Origin: Microbacterium sp. Yaish 1
Lineage (GTDB): Bacteria; Actinomycetota; Actinomycetes; Actinomycetales; Microbacteriaceae
Assembly (NCBI RefSeq): GCF_002245215.1
Contig: NZ_NPMR01000001.1
Coordinates: 558,001-622,000 of the forward strand
Direction: 5' to 3'
DNA: 64,000 bases
In this document: positions 28,945-36,467 of the stretch, piece by piece
How positions within the stretch are numbered: position 1 is the first letter of the stretch
Layout of the letters: every line of letters starts with the position of its first letter
Notes under the pieces: model-generated
Told to the model about the DNA's origin: nothing
Seen by the model: the letters and a program-made list of their open reading frames with translations, nothing else
Database searches by the model: none
Position numbers and translations under genes: made by a program

Positions 28945-30408
28945 TCAGGAGAGCGGGTCCTCGTCGCGCTGGACGAGGTGCATCGCGCGCGCGGCATCCG
29001 TGATGCTGCCGGTGAGCGAGGGGTACACCGCGAAGACGCGCGAGACCTGGTCGACCGTGAGCCGGCGCTCGACGGCGATCGCGATCGGGTAGATCAGCTC
29101 CGACGCGCGGGGGGCGACGATGACGCCGCCGATGACCGTGCCCGATCCCTCGCGCGCGATGATCTTCACGAAGCCGTCCTTGACGCCCATCATCTTGGCG
29201 CGCGGGTTCGCGGCGAGCGGGAGCTTGTGGACGTAGCCGTTCACGAGACCCGACTCGATGTCCTTCTGCTGCTGGCCCACCGTCGCGATCTCGGGCGCGG
29301 TGAAGATGTTCGCGGTGATGCGACGGCGCTCGAGCGGGATGACGGTGTCGCCGAGTGCGTGGAACACGGCCTGGCGCCCCTGCATGGCGGCGACCGAGGC
29401 GAGCGGCACGAAGGTCGTGCAGTCGCCCGCGGCGTAGATGTTCGGCACGGACGTGCGCGCGACGCGGTTGACCTGGATGTGGCCCGAGTCGGTGAGCTGG
29501 ACACCGGCCTCTTCGAGACCGATGCCGGCGGTGTTGGGGATCGAGCCGACCGCCATGAGGCAGTGGCTCCCCTCGACCGTGCGGCCGTCCGAGAGGGTCG
29601 CGACGACGCCGTTCTCGGTGCGCTCGACCTTCTCGGCGCGAGACTTCGACAGCACCGTCATCCCGCCGCGCTTGAAGACCTTCTCGATGACCGCGGCCGC
29701 GTCGACGTCCTCGCCCGGAAGCACCTGGTCGCGGCTGGAGATCAGCGTCACCTTCGCCCCGAGGTTCATGTAGGCCGAGGCGAACTCCGCACCGGTCACG
29801 CCCGAGCCCACGACGATGAGGTGCTCGGGCAGGGACTTCATGTCGTAGAGCTGCGTCCACGTCAGGATGCGCTCCCCGTCGGGCTTCGCGCTGGGCAGCT
29901 CGCGGGGCGACGCGCCGACCGACACGACCAGGGTGTCCGCCTCGACACGGTCAAAATCCGTGCCGCCGGGGCCTGTCGCCGCGATGAGGGCGTGCGTGCC
30001 GTCGAGGCGGCCGTGACCGGAGATGATGCGCACGCCCGCCTCGACGAGCTGAGCGCGCATGTCGTCGGACTGCTGGCGCGCGAGCGACAGCAGTCGGCGG
30101 TTGACCGCCGCGAGATTGATCGCGATCTCGGGCTTGAGCGGGGTGCCGGAGTCTGACCGCGCGAACAGCTGAACGCCCAGATCGGATGCCCCGGCGATGG
30201 CCACCGCGGCGTCGGCCGTGGCGATGAGCGACTTCGAGGGGACGACGTCGGTGATGACGGCGGAGCCGCCCACGCCGGCGCGTTCGACCAGCGTCACCTC
30301 CGCGCCCTGTTGGGCGGCGGCCAGGGCCGCCTCGTATCCGCCGGGCCCGCCACCGAGGACGGCGACGCTTTGGGTGCGCTCGAAGCTGAGAGGCGACATG
30401 GACTCCAT
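28945..30408 (-). CDS. LpdA-type flavoprotein NAD(P)H-quinone reductase
   Basis: 487 residues of the pyridine-nucleotide-disulfide oxidoreductase fold: FAD motif VAVLGGGPGGYEAALAA, NAD(P) motif LIVVGSGVTGAEFASAYMNLGAKVTL, FAD motif 2 NIYAAGDCT, and the dimerisation domain. The redox-active CxxxxC is missing: the equivalent segment reads VGGSAVITDVVPSKSLIA. This matches the mycobacterial LpdA (Rv3303c-like) group, which reduces quinones and not lipoamide. ATG 30408 has GAGGAAGA just upstream; ATG 30399 is an alternative. Confidence 0.88.
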   Translation of the reverse strand: MESMSPLSFERTQSVAVLGGGPGGYEAALAAAQQGAEVTLVERAGVGGSAVITDVVPSKSLIATADAAVAIAGASDLGVQLFARSDSGTPLKPEIAINLAAVNRRLLSLARQQSDDMRAQLVEAGVRIISGHGRLDGTHALIAATGPGGTDFDRVEADTLVVSVGASPRELPSAKPDGERILTWTQLYDMKSLPEHLIVVGSGVTGAEFASAYMNLGAKVTLISSRDQVLPGEDVDAAAVIEKVFKRGGMTVLSKSRAEKVERTENGVVATLSDGRTVEGSHCLMAVGSIPNTAGIGLEEAGVQLTDSGHIQVNRVARTSVPNIYAAGDCTTFVPLASVAAMQGRQAVFHALGDTVIPLERRRITANIFTAPEIATVGQQQKDIESGLVNGYVHKLPLAANPRAKMMGVKDGFVKIIAREGSGTVIGGVIVAPRASELIYPIAIAVERRLTVDQVSRVFAVYPSLTGSITDAARAMHLVQRDEDPLS

Positions 30409-30464
30409 TCTTCCTCAGCCGCGGAGACGGTCGCGCACGCCTGCGTCCGAGCGGCCGCGAGTCC

Positions 30465-30470
30465 TAGAGT
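30465..30470 (+). promoter_or_regulatory. -10 hexamer of the purine nucleoside phosphorylase gene (leaderless type)
   Basis: TAGAGT ends 6 nt before the ATG at 30477. The intervening GGGGGG could also serve weakly in ribosome binding. Confidence 0.45.
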
Positions 30471-30476
30471 GGGGGG

Positions 30477-31310
30477 ATGCTTGACTCCTCCGCGCACCCG
30501 CTCGACGATCCCGGTGTCGACCCCCTCGAGGTCGCCCGCCAGGCCGCGGCCGACATCGCCCGCATCAGCGGCGTCGAGCGCCACGACATCGCGCTCACCC
30601 TCGGCAGCGGCTGGGGCCGCGCGGCCGAGCTCATCGGCGAGACCACCGCGACCATTCCCGCCACCGACGTCACCGGATTCAGCAAGCCCGCGCTCGCGGG
30701 ACACGTCGGGACGCTCCGCAGCATCCTCACCCCCGAGGGCAAGCGCATCCTCGTCATCGGCGCCCGCACCCACTATTACGAGGGGCACGGCGTTCGCCGG
30801 GTCGTGCACAGCGTGCGCACCGCCGCCGCCACGGGCGCGAAGATCATGGTGCTGACCAACGGCGCGGGCGGCATCAAGCCGACGTGGCGTCCCGGCCAGC
30901 CGGTGCTCATCAGCGACCACCTGAACCTCACCGCCGACTCGCCGCTCGAGGGCGCGACCTTCGTCGACCTGACCGACCTCTACTCGTCGCGACTGCGCGA
31001 CATCGCCCGCTCGATCGACCCAACGCTCGACGAGGGCGTGTACACGCAGTTCCGCGGCCCGCACTACGAGACACCGGCCGAGGTCCGGATGGCTCGCACG
31101 CTCGGCGGCGACATCGTGGGCATGTCGACGGCGCTCGAGGCCATCGCCGCCCGTGAGGCCGGCATGGAGATCCTCGGGTTCTCGCTCATCACGAACCTCG
31201 CCGCCGGCATCCAGGAGACCCCGCTCAGCCACGCCGAGGTGATCGAGGCCGGGCGCGAGGCGGAGCCGGTGATCTCGGCGCTCCTCGCCCGCGTGATCGA
31301 GGCGCTGTGA
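30477..31310 (+). CDS. Purine-nucleoside phosphorylase
   Basis: 277 residues of the trimeric PNP type, which cleaves (deoxy)inosine and (deoxy)guanosine with phosphate to base plus (deoxy)ribose-1-phosphate. Diagnostic stretches are LTLGSGWG (phosphate loop), GARTHYYEGHG, LTNGAGGI and YTQFRGPHYETPAEVRM with GMSTALEAIAA. The stop overlaps the next ATG/GTG by 4 nt. Coupling with a phosphohexomutase/phosphopentomutase-like gene suggests direct handling of the sugar-1-phosphate. Confidence 0.95.
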   Translation: MLDSSAHPLDDPGVDPLEVARQAAADIARISGVERHDIALTLGSGWGRAAELIGETTATIPATDVTGFSKPALAGHVGTLRSILTPEGKRILVIGARTHYYEGHGVRRVVHSVRTAAATGAKIMVLTNGAGGIKPTWRPGQPVLISDHLNLTADSPLEGATFVDLTDLYSSRLRDIARSIDPTLDEGVYTQFRGPHYETPAEVRMARTLGGDIVGMSTALEAIAAREAGMEILGFSLITNLAAGIQETPLSHAEVIEAGREAEPVISALLARVIEAL

Positions 31311-33037
31311 CCGGCGCGGACGAGCCCGCCACGGGCGTGACCGTCGACGCGACGACGCCGGCGGTTCCCTGGGACGCGGCGCGAGCCTGGCTCGCTCAGG
31401 ATCCCGACCCCGAGACCCGTGACGAGCTGACGGCGGTCATCGCGGCGGCCGAGTCCGGGGATGCCGCCGCCGCGGCCGATCTCGTCGACCGTTTCGGCAC
31501 GCGCCTGGCCTTCGGCACCGCGGGACTTCGCGGCCGGCTCGGCGCCGGCAGCAACCGCATGAACCGCGTGCTCGTCACGCAGGCAGCGGCGGGGCTCGCG
31601 GCGTACCTGCTCGAGAAGGCGGGGCCCGATGCTCCGCCCGTCGTCGTCATCGGCTACGACGGGCGACGAGGGTCGGCGCGGTTCGCGCAAGACTCGGCCG
31701 AGGTCTTCGCGGGGGCCGGGCTGCGGGCGATCCTGCTGCCACGCCTCCTTCCGACACCGGTCCTGGCGTTCGCCGTGCGGCACCTCGGTGCCGACGCCGG
31801 TGTCATGGTCACCGCGAGCCACAACCCGCCCGACGACAACGGATACAAGGTGTACCTCGGCGGCGCCGACGACGGCTCGCAGATCGTCCCGCCGGCCGAC
31901 GGCGAGATCGCTGCGCACATCCAGCGAGTGGCGGATGCCGGCGACATCTCGGCCCTCCCCCGCTCCGAGCAGTACGAGACCGCCGACGATGAGGTCGTCG
32001 AGGCGTACGTCGCCGCGACGGCGACCGTCGCCCCGGCACCCGCGGGCGCGAACGGGATGCGCTGGGTCTACACCGCCATGCACGGTGTCGGAACCGAGAC
32101 GATGCTGCGCATCCTCGACGCTGCGGGCTACCCGCACCCCGTCCCGGTCGCCGAGCAGGCCGAGCCCGACGGCCGGTTCCCCACGGTCGCCTTCCCCAAC
32201 CCCGAGGAACCGGGTGCGATGGACCTCGCGCTCGAGACCGCCCGCGCGAACGACGCGGAGTTCATCCTCGCGAACGACCCGGACGCCGATCGCCTCGCGG
32301 TCGCGATCCCGGATGCCGCCGCCGAGGGCGGCTGGCGGCGGCTGACCGGCAACCAGATCGGTCTGCTGCTCGGCTGGCGCGCCGCCCGTCGAGCCGCGGG
32401 GGGCGGTGTCGCCGGCGGCGCGTCGCTCGCGTGCTCGCTCGTGTCCTCGCCCGCGCTCGAGGTCGTCGCGGAGCGCTACGGCCTCGACTTCCACGCCACC
32501 CTCACCGGTTTCAAGTGGATCTCGCGCGCCCCCGGCCTCGTCTTCGGGTTCGAAGAGGCGCTCGGCTACCTGGTGAACCCCGAGACGGTGAAGGACAAGG
32601 ACGGCATCTCCGCCGCCGTCGCGATCCTCGGGCTCGCCGCCGAGGCGCGGGAACAGGGCCGGACGCTGGGCGATCTGCTCGCCGAGTTCGACGCCGAGTT
32701 CGGCAGCTTCGCGAGCGGACAGGTGTCGGTCCGGGTCGACGACCTCGCGGTCATCGGACGCATCACCGCCGCGCTGCGCTCGGCACCGCCCACCCGGATC
32801 GGCGACGCCGCGGTGGTGTCGTTCGAGGATCTCGCCGCTCCGGTATCGGGCCCGCCGCTCGGCGACATCCTGCGCCTGTGGCTCGAGGGCGACGCCCGCA
32901 TCCTCGTCCGCCCGAGCGGCACCGAGCCGAAGCTCAAGCTGTACCTCGACGTCCGCGGAGACTCGGCTGCCGATGCGGCATCCCGGCTCGCCGCGCTCGA
33001 GGCCGGTGTGCGCGACCTGCTCGCGACCATCGGCTGA
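31307..33037 (+). CDS. Phospho-sugar mutase (phosphomannomutase/phosphoglucomutase family)
   Basis: 576 residues of the alpha-D-phosphohexomutase superfamily: catalytic Ser in TASHNPPDDNGYKVYL, Mg site DPDADRLAV, sugar-binding GFEEALGYLVNPETVKDKDG, and the C-terminal phosphate loop RPSGTEPKLKLY. The length exceeds ManB/GlmM and matches the larger PgmB-like group that includes phosphopentomutase-2 type activity. GTG start overlaps the PNP stop. Given the neighbour, conversion of (deoxy)ribose-1-phosphate to the 5-phosphate is plausible alongside glucose- or mannose-phosphate mutation. Confidence 0.9.
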   Translation: MTGADEPATGVTVDATTPAVPWDAARAWLAQDPDPETRDELTAVIAAAESGDAAAAADLVDRFGTRLAFGTAGLRGRLGAGSNRMNRVLVTQAAAGLAAYLLEKAGPDAPPVVVIGYDGRRGSARFAQDSAEVFAGAGLRAILLPRLLPTPVLAFAVRHLGADAGVMVTASHNPPDDNGYKVYLGGADDGSQIVPPADGEIAAHIQRVADAGDISALPRSEQYETADDEVVEAYVAATATVAPAPAGANGMRWVYTAMHGVGTETMLRILDAAGYPHPVPVAEQAEPDGRFPTVAFPNPEEPGAMDLALETARANDAEFILANDPDADRLAVAIPDAAAEGGWRRLTGNQIGLLLGWRAARRAAGGGVAGGASLACSLVSSPALEVVAERYGLDFHATLTGFKWISRAPGLVFGFEEALGYLVNPETVKDKDGISAAVAILGLAAEAREQGRTLGDLLAEFDAEFGSFASGQVSVRVDDLAVIGRITAALRSAPPTRIGDAAVVSFEDLAAPVSGPPLGDILRLWLEGDARILVRPSGTEPKLKLYLDVRGDSAADAASRLAALEAGVRDLLATIG

Positions 33038-33073
33038 CAGCCGCCCTCCGGCAGCGTGCGTCCCGCGTTTCTG

Positions 33074-33162
33074 GCGATACATCCGTCGGACGCGCGGGGC
33101 TGATGTCGCCTCGAATGCCCCTGGGCACCCCACCAGCACCACCCGTCCGACGTCTGTATCGC
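33074..33162. repeat. Long-range imperfect palindrome
   Basis: Arms at 33074-33092 and 33144-33162 are inverted and match at 17 of 19 positions (outer GCGATACA and inner CGTCGGACG), with 51 nt between. It fills most of the 150-nt gap between two plus-strand genes. It may be a terminator or a dispersed palindromic element. Confidence 0.6.
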
Positions 33163-33175
33163 GTATCCGCGCCGC

Positions 33176-33181
33176 TAGGCT
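33176..33181 (+). promoter_or_regulatory. -10 hexamer of the GNAT gene (leaderless type)
   Basis: TAGGCT ends 6 nt before the GTG at 33188. Confidence 0.5.
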
Positions 33182-33187
33182 TCGAAA

Positions 33188-33757
33188 GTGCTGCTGACGG
33201 AACCTGTGGAGCTCGCTGACGACCACGTGAGACTCGTCCCGCTCGACCTCGATCATGCCGACGACCTCGCCCGCGCCACGGCCGGGCTGGAATACGCCTG
33301 GTACACCTCGGTCCCCGCTTCGGTGCCGGCCGACATCGCCCAGCGCCTCGCCTGGCGCGACGAGGGCCACATGAACCCGTTCGCGGTGCTGCGGGGCGAC
33401 ACGGCGGTCGGGATGACGACGTTCTGCAACATCGATCAGCCCAACCGCCGGGTCGAGATCGGACACACCTGGCTCTCCCCTGCGGTGCAGCGGACCGCGG
33501 TCAACACTGCCGCGAAGCGCCTGCTGCTCGGCCACGCCTTCGAGAGCTGCGACGCGATCGCGGTCGAGTTCCGCACGTCGTGGCACAACCGCCAGTCACG
33601 CGCGGCGATCGAACGCCTCGGCGCCAAGCAGGACGGGGTGCTGCGCAACCACCGTCTGGGGCCGCACGGGACGCTCCGCGACACGGTCGTGTACTCGGTG
33701 CTCCCGCACGAGTGGCCCGCGGTGAAGCTCGGGCTCGAAGCGCGACTCGCGCGCTGA
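33188..33757 (+). CDS. GNAT family N-acetyltransferase (RimJ/RimL type)
   Basis: 189 residues with the RimL-like acetyltransferase plan: VRLVPLDLDHADDLARA at the start, VEIGHTWLSPAVQRTAVNTAAKRLLLGHAFE as the acetyl-CoA-binding helix region, and NRQSRAAIERLGAKQDGVLRNHRL near the end. Enzymes of this group acetylate protein N-termini or small amines; the substrate cannot be told. GTG start with its own -10 box. Converges with the PTS regulator gene, 10 nt apart. Confidence 0.88.
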   Translation: MLLTEPVELADDHVRLVPLDLDHADDLARATAGLEYAWYTSVPASVPADIAQRLAWRDEGHMNPFAVLRGDTAVGMTTFCNIDQPNRRVEIGHTWLSPAVQRTAVNTAAKRLLLGHAFESCDAIAVEFRTSWHNRQSRAAIERLGAKQDGVLRNHRLGPHGTLRDTVVYSVLPHEWPAVKLGLEARLAR

Positions 33758-33767
33758 GCACAGGCGA

Positions 33768-35687
33768 TCAGCCGTCGACGACCGCGACGAGCTCGTCGAG
33801 GAAGGCGCTGAACGTGATGCCTCGCCGCACGATCCGCTGCACGCTCTCGCGCTCGCTGAACACCTCGACCAGCTGCTCGAACACCGTCTGGAACGCGGCT
33901 CGATCGGACTCCGAGAAGGCGACCATCGCCACGACCTGCACGCGGCCGTCGCCCCACGCGATAGACGGGTCGGCGATCCCGAGCGAGATCGCCGTGCGCG
34001 TCGCGGTCATCCCGATGGCGTGCGGAACGGCGAGTGCATCGGTGAAGGCCGTCGACGACAGCCGCTCCCGCTCGATCGTGCGCTCGATGTAGTCGTCGTC
34101 GATGACGCCCTGATCGACGAGCAACGACCCCAGCTGCCGGATCACGCCCTCTTCTCCCCCATCGCCGTCGAGCCCGCGGATGAAGGCGGACGGGTCGAAG
34201 TAGCGCTCCAGCTCGGCGCGCAGGCGGGCCAGGCGCCGAGCCCGGCGGAGCCGCGCGGCGGCGGTCTGCACCCGATCGATGTCGGCGTCGGTGAGGAACG
34301 GCTGGATGTGGACGATCCGGTCGCTCATGACGGGCGGGGCGATGGTCGAGAGGATGAGGTCGGTGTCGATCGAGGCCCAGTCCGGGTCGACGCGCGTCTC
34401 GACGCCGACGACGTCGAGCGCCTGACCCAGCGACCGGTCGACGCTCGAGCGCAGCAGCTCGTGCAGCTCGTAGTAGCCGGGGCAGACGATCGTCGCCGTC
34501 AGCGCCTGCGCAGAGAGGCGGCTGCGTTCGAGCCGACCGCCGACGTGCATCGCGATGTAGGCGATCTCGTCGTCGAGGAGCGGGATGCCGAGCAGGCCCC
34601 GCAGGGCGTCGGCGATGTAGACGGCGACCTCGAAGATCATCGGATACGTCGTCTTGAGCGATCGCGTGAGCGGGTTGCGCGACCACGCCTGCTCGCGCGC
34701 CCGATGCTTGAGGTTCTGCACGTGCAGCGACAGCCGCAGCACGAAGTCCTCCTGGTCGATGTCGACGAGGAACTCCGCGGCTGCCCGCCGCACGACGTCG
34801 CGCACCGCGGTCGCGACATCCGCGTCGATGCGCTCGCGGATGAGCGCCGCCGGCTCGGTCGCCCCCGGGGCCACGACGCGCGTGAGCACGAGGGCGGCGA
34901 GATGCTGGCGGTCGCCCGACCCGAGGACGACGCCCAGGTGCCGACGCGTGAGGCGGTCGAGGATGTCGCCGACCTCAGCGCGGAACGCGGCGTCGTCGGC
35001 CTCCGCCACCTCGAGCGCCCGGCCCCGCGTGATGCGATCGGCGGCGATGGCGATGTGCATGACGACATCCCCGATGCCGAACTCGTTGACGAAGTAGCCG
35101 AGCTCGGTCAGCTCCGATACGAGGTCGTCCTTGAAGGGGCCGAAGGCCACCGCACCGACCGAGCGTTCGCCGAGAGTCCGGCGGAGGCTGTCGAGGTCGA
35201 ACGAGCCGTCGTCGGTCTCCTCGTGCGCGAGTCTGCTGAGCAGACGGCGCTGGGCCATCTCGGTACCGCGCAGCCGCGCCCGCGACGACGTGCGCTCGAG
35301 GCTGAGCTCGGTGCCGCCGAGGAGCCCGCGCACCCGGCCGAGGTCGGCGTCGATCGTGGCGGGGCTGACGAAGAAGGCCTCGGCGGTCTCGAACACGTCG
35401 ATCCCGTCGGGAGAGTCCAGCAGTGAGCGCACGAGGCGGTGCAGCCGATCGCGTGGCGTGCCGGCGTCGCCCACGTGCACGGCCCCCGAGCTGTCCGGAC
35501 CCGCGCGGTAACCCTGCGGCCCGGACTCGACCACGACGCCGTCGGGCACCCGGGCGTTGAGGGCGGTGACGTAGCTTCGGATCGAGCGCGGCGTGACCCC
35601 GATGGCATCGGCGAGCGCGGCTGCGGTCACCCAGTCGCCGTCGCGCGCGAGAATCGCGAGGACGCGGTCCTGCCGGCTCCTGGTCAC
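33768..35687 (-). CDS. PRD-containing PTS-controlled transcriptional activator (MtlR-like)
   Basis: 639 residues: an N-terminal helix-turn-helix (VLAILARDGDWVTAAALADAIGVT), two PTS-regulation domains with candidate phospho-His near residues 262 (RQHLAAL) and 379 (YIAMHVGGRLE), a IIB-like domain with Cys near 400 (IVCPGYYELHELL), and a C-terminal IIA domain with His near 557 (VPHAIGM). This is the BglG/MtlR activator plan, in which phosphorylation by HPr and EII proteins sets activity. It is divergent from the mannitol PTS operon, which it most likely controls. Sequence cannot tell mannitol from related polyol responses. Confidence 0.92.
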   Translation of the reverse strand: MTRSRQDRVLAILARDGDWVTAAALADAIGVTPRSIRSYVTALNARVPDGVVVESGPQGYRAGPDSSGAVHVGDAGTPRDRLHRLVRSLLDSPDGIDVFETAEAFFVSPATIDADLGRVRGLLGGTELSLERTSSRARLRGTEMAQRRLLSRLAHEETDDGSFDLDSLRRTLGERSVGAVAFGPFKDDLVSELTELGYFVNEFGIGDVVMHIAIAADRITRGRALEVAEADDAAFRAEVGDILDRLTRRHLGVVLGSGDRQHLAALVLTRVVAPGATEPAALIRERIDADVATAVRDVVRRAAAEFLVDIDQEDFVLRLSLHVQNLKHRAREQAWSRNPLTRSLKTTYPMIFEVAVYIADALRGLLGIPLLDDEIAYIAMHVGGRLERSRLSAQALTATIVCPGYYELHELLRSSVDRSLGQALDVVGVETRVDPDWASIDTDLILSTIAPPVMSDRIVHIQPFLTDADIDRVQTAAARLRRARRLARLRAELERYFDPSAFIRGLDGDGGEEGVIRQLGSLLVDQGVIDDDYIERTIERERLSSTAFTDALAVPHAIGMTATRTAISLGIADPSIAWGDGRVQVVAMVAFSESDRAAFQTVFEQLVEVFSERESVQRIVRRGITFSAFLDELVAVVDG

Positions 35688-35714
35688 GCTCCCATTCCAT
35701 CATGGCCCGGCTGA

Positions 35715-35734
35715 GCTTCCGCCCCTGCGGAAGC
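35715..35734. promoter_or_regulatory. Perfect inverted repeat in the divergent regulator/PTS promoter region
   Basis: GCTTCCGC and GCGGAAGC are perfect 8-nt arms around CCCT. It is between the PRD regulator start (35687) and the IIB start (35795), a natural place for the regulator to bind. An RNA hairpin is the alternative. Confidence 0.5.
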
Positions 35735-35794
35735 AGGAAGCCCTTGTCGCCTCTGAGACCGCTCACAACAATGGGGAGAGGAGGAGGCGGGTCG

Positions 35795-36148
35795 ATGAGG
35801 ATCCTGGTCGTATGCGGCGCGGGTGCGTCGAGTACTTTCGTCGCACAGCGAGTGCGCCACGCGGCGCAAGCGCGCGGCCTGGACATCACCGCCACCGCCG
35901 GAACCGAGCAGTCACTGCCGATCGATCTCGACGCGGCGGACATCGTCCTCGTCGGCCCCCAGCTCATCCCGAAGCTGGACCGGATCACCGAGGCCGCGGC
36001 TGCCCGCGGAACGCGCGTCATCCTGATGCCCGCCGACATCTTCCGAGATCTCGATGGGAGCCGGACGCTCGCGCTGATCACCGCTCCGGCCGCCGCCACG
36101 ACACGTTCCAGCACCGACATCCCTTCAACGGAGAGGACCTCCTCATGA
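35795..36148 (+). CDS. PTS lactose/cellobiose-type IIB protein
   Basis: 117 residues opening with MRILVVCGAGASSTFVAQRV, the active-site Cys loop of IIB-Lac/cellobiose, followed by ADIVLVGPQLIPKLDRITEAA, which matches the LGPQ segment of ChbB-like proteins. A GAGGAGG ribosome site precedes ATG 35795 (the frame is open from 35702). No IIC or IIA of the same PTS family is in the window, and it overlaps the HPr start by 4 nt. It could serve another Lac-family transporter or act as a phosphate relay to the divergent regulator. Confidence 0.85.
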   Translation: MRILVVCGAGASSTFVAQRVRHAAQARGLDITATAGTEQSLPIDLDAADIVLVGPQLIPKLDRITEAAAARGTRVILMPADIFRDLDGSRTLALITAPAAATTRSSTDIPSTERTSS

Positions 36149-36417
36149 GCGAGGCATCGCGTACCGTCCGCATCGGATCGTCCAACGGGCTCCACGCCCG
36201 TCCCGCCAAGCTGTTCGCTCAGGCGGTCAAGCAGTCGGGTGCCAACGTCACGATCGCGAAGGGATCGGGCTCGCCCGTGAACGCCGCAAGCATCCTCGGA
36301 GTCATCGCGCTCGGCGTCGAGTACGGCGACTACGTCACCCTCACGGCCGACGGCGACAGCGCGGAGAGCGTCCTGGACGAACTCGCCGACCTGCTCGCCA
36401 CGGATCACGACGAGTGA
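36145..36417 (+). CDS. ptsH: Phosphocarrier protein HPr
   Basis: 90 residues with NGLHARPAKLF carrying the phosphorylated His17 (His15 in the usual numbering) and SPVNAASILGVIALG, where Ser49 aligns with the regulatory Ser46 of Firmicutes HPr. It takes phosphate from EI, encoded 50 nt downstream, and passes it to EII proteins. ATG overlaps the IIB stop as ATGA. The long frame from 35593 covering this gene is an artefact of the open frame upstream. Confidence 0.95.
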   Translation: MSEASRTVRIGSSNGLHARPAKLFAQAVKQSGANVTIAKGSGSPVNAASILGVIALGVEYGDYVTLTADGDSAESVLDELADLLATDHDE

Positions 36418-36467
36418 CCACGAACGACCATCGATACGAACACGGACGATACGAAGGAGATCGAGCA

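Noticed and set aside
31064-33586. 840-residue minus-strand open frame
   Set aside because: Antisense to the PNP and phosphohexomutase genes; long antisense frames are common in high-GC DNA.
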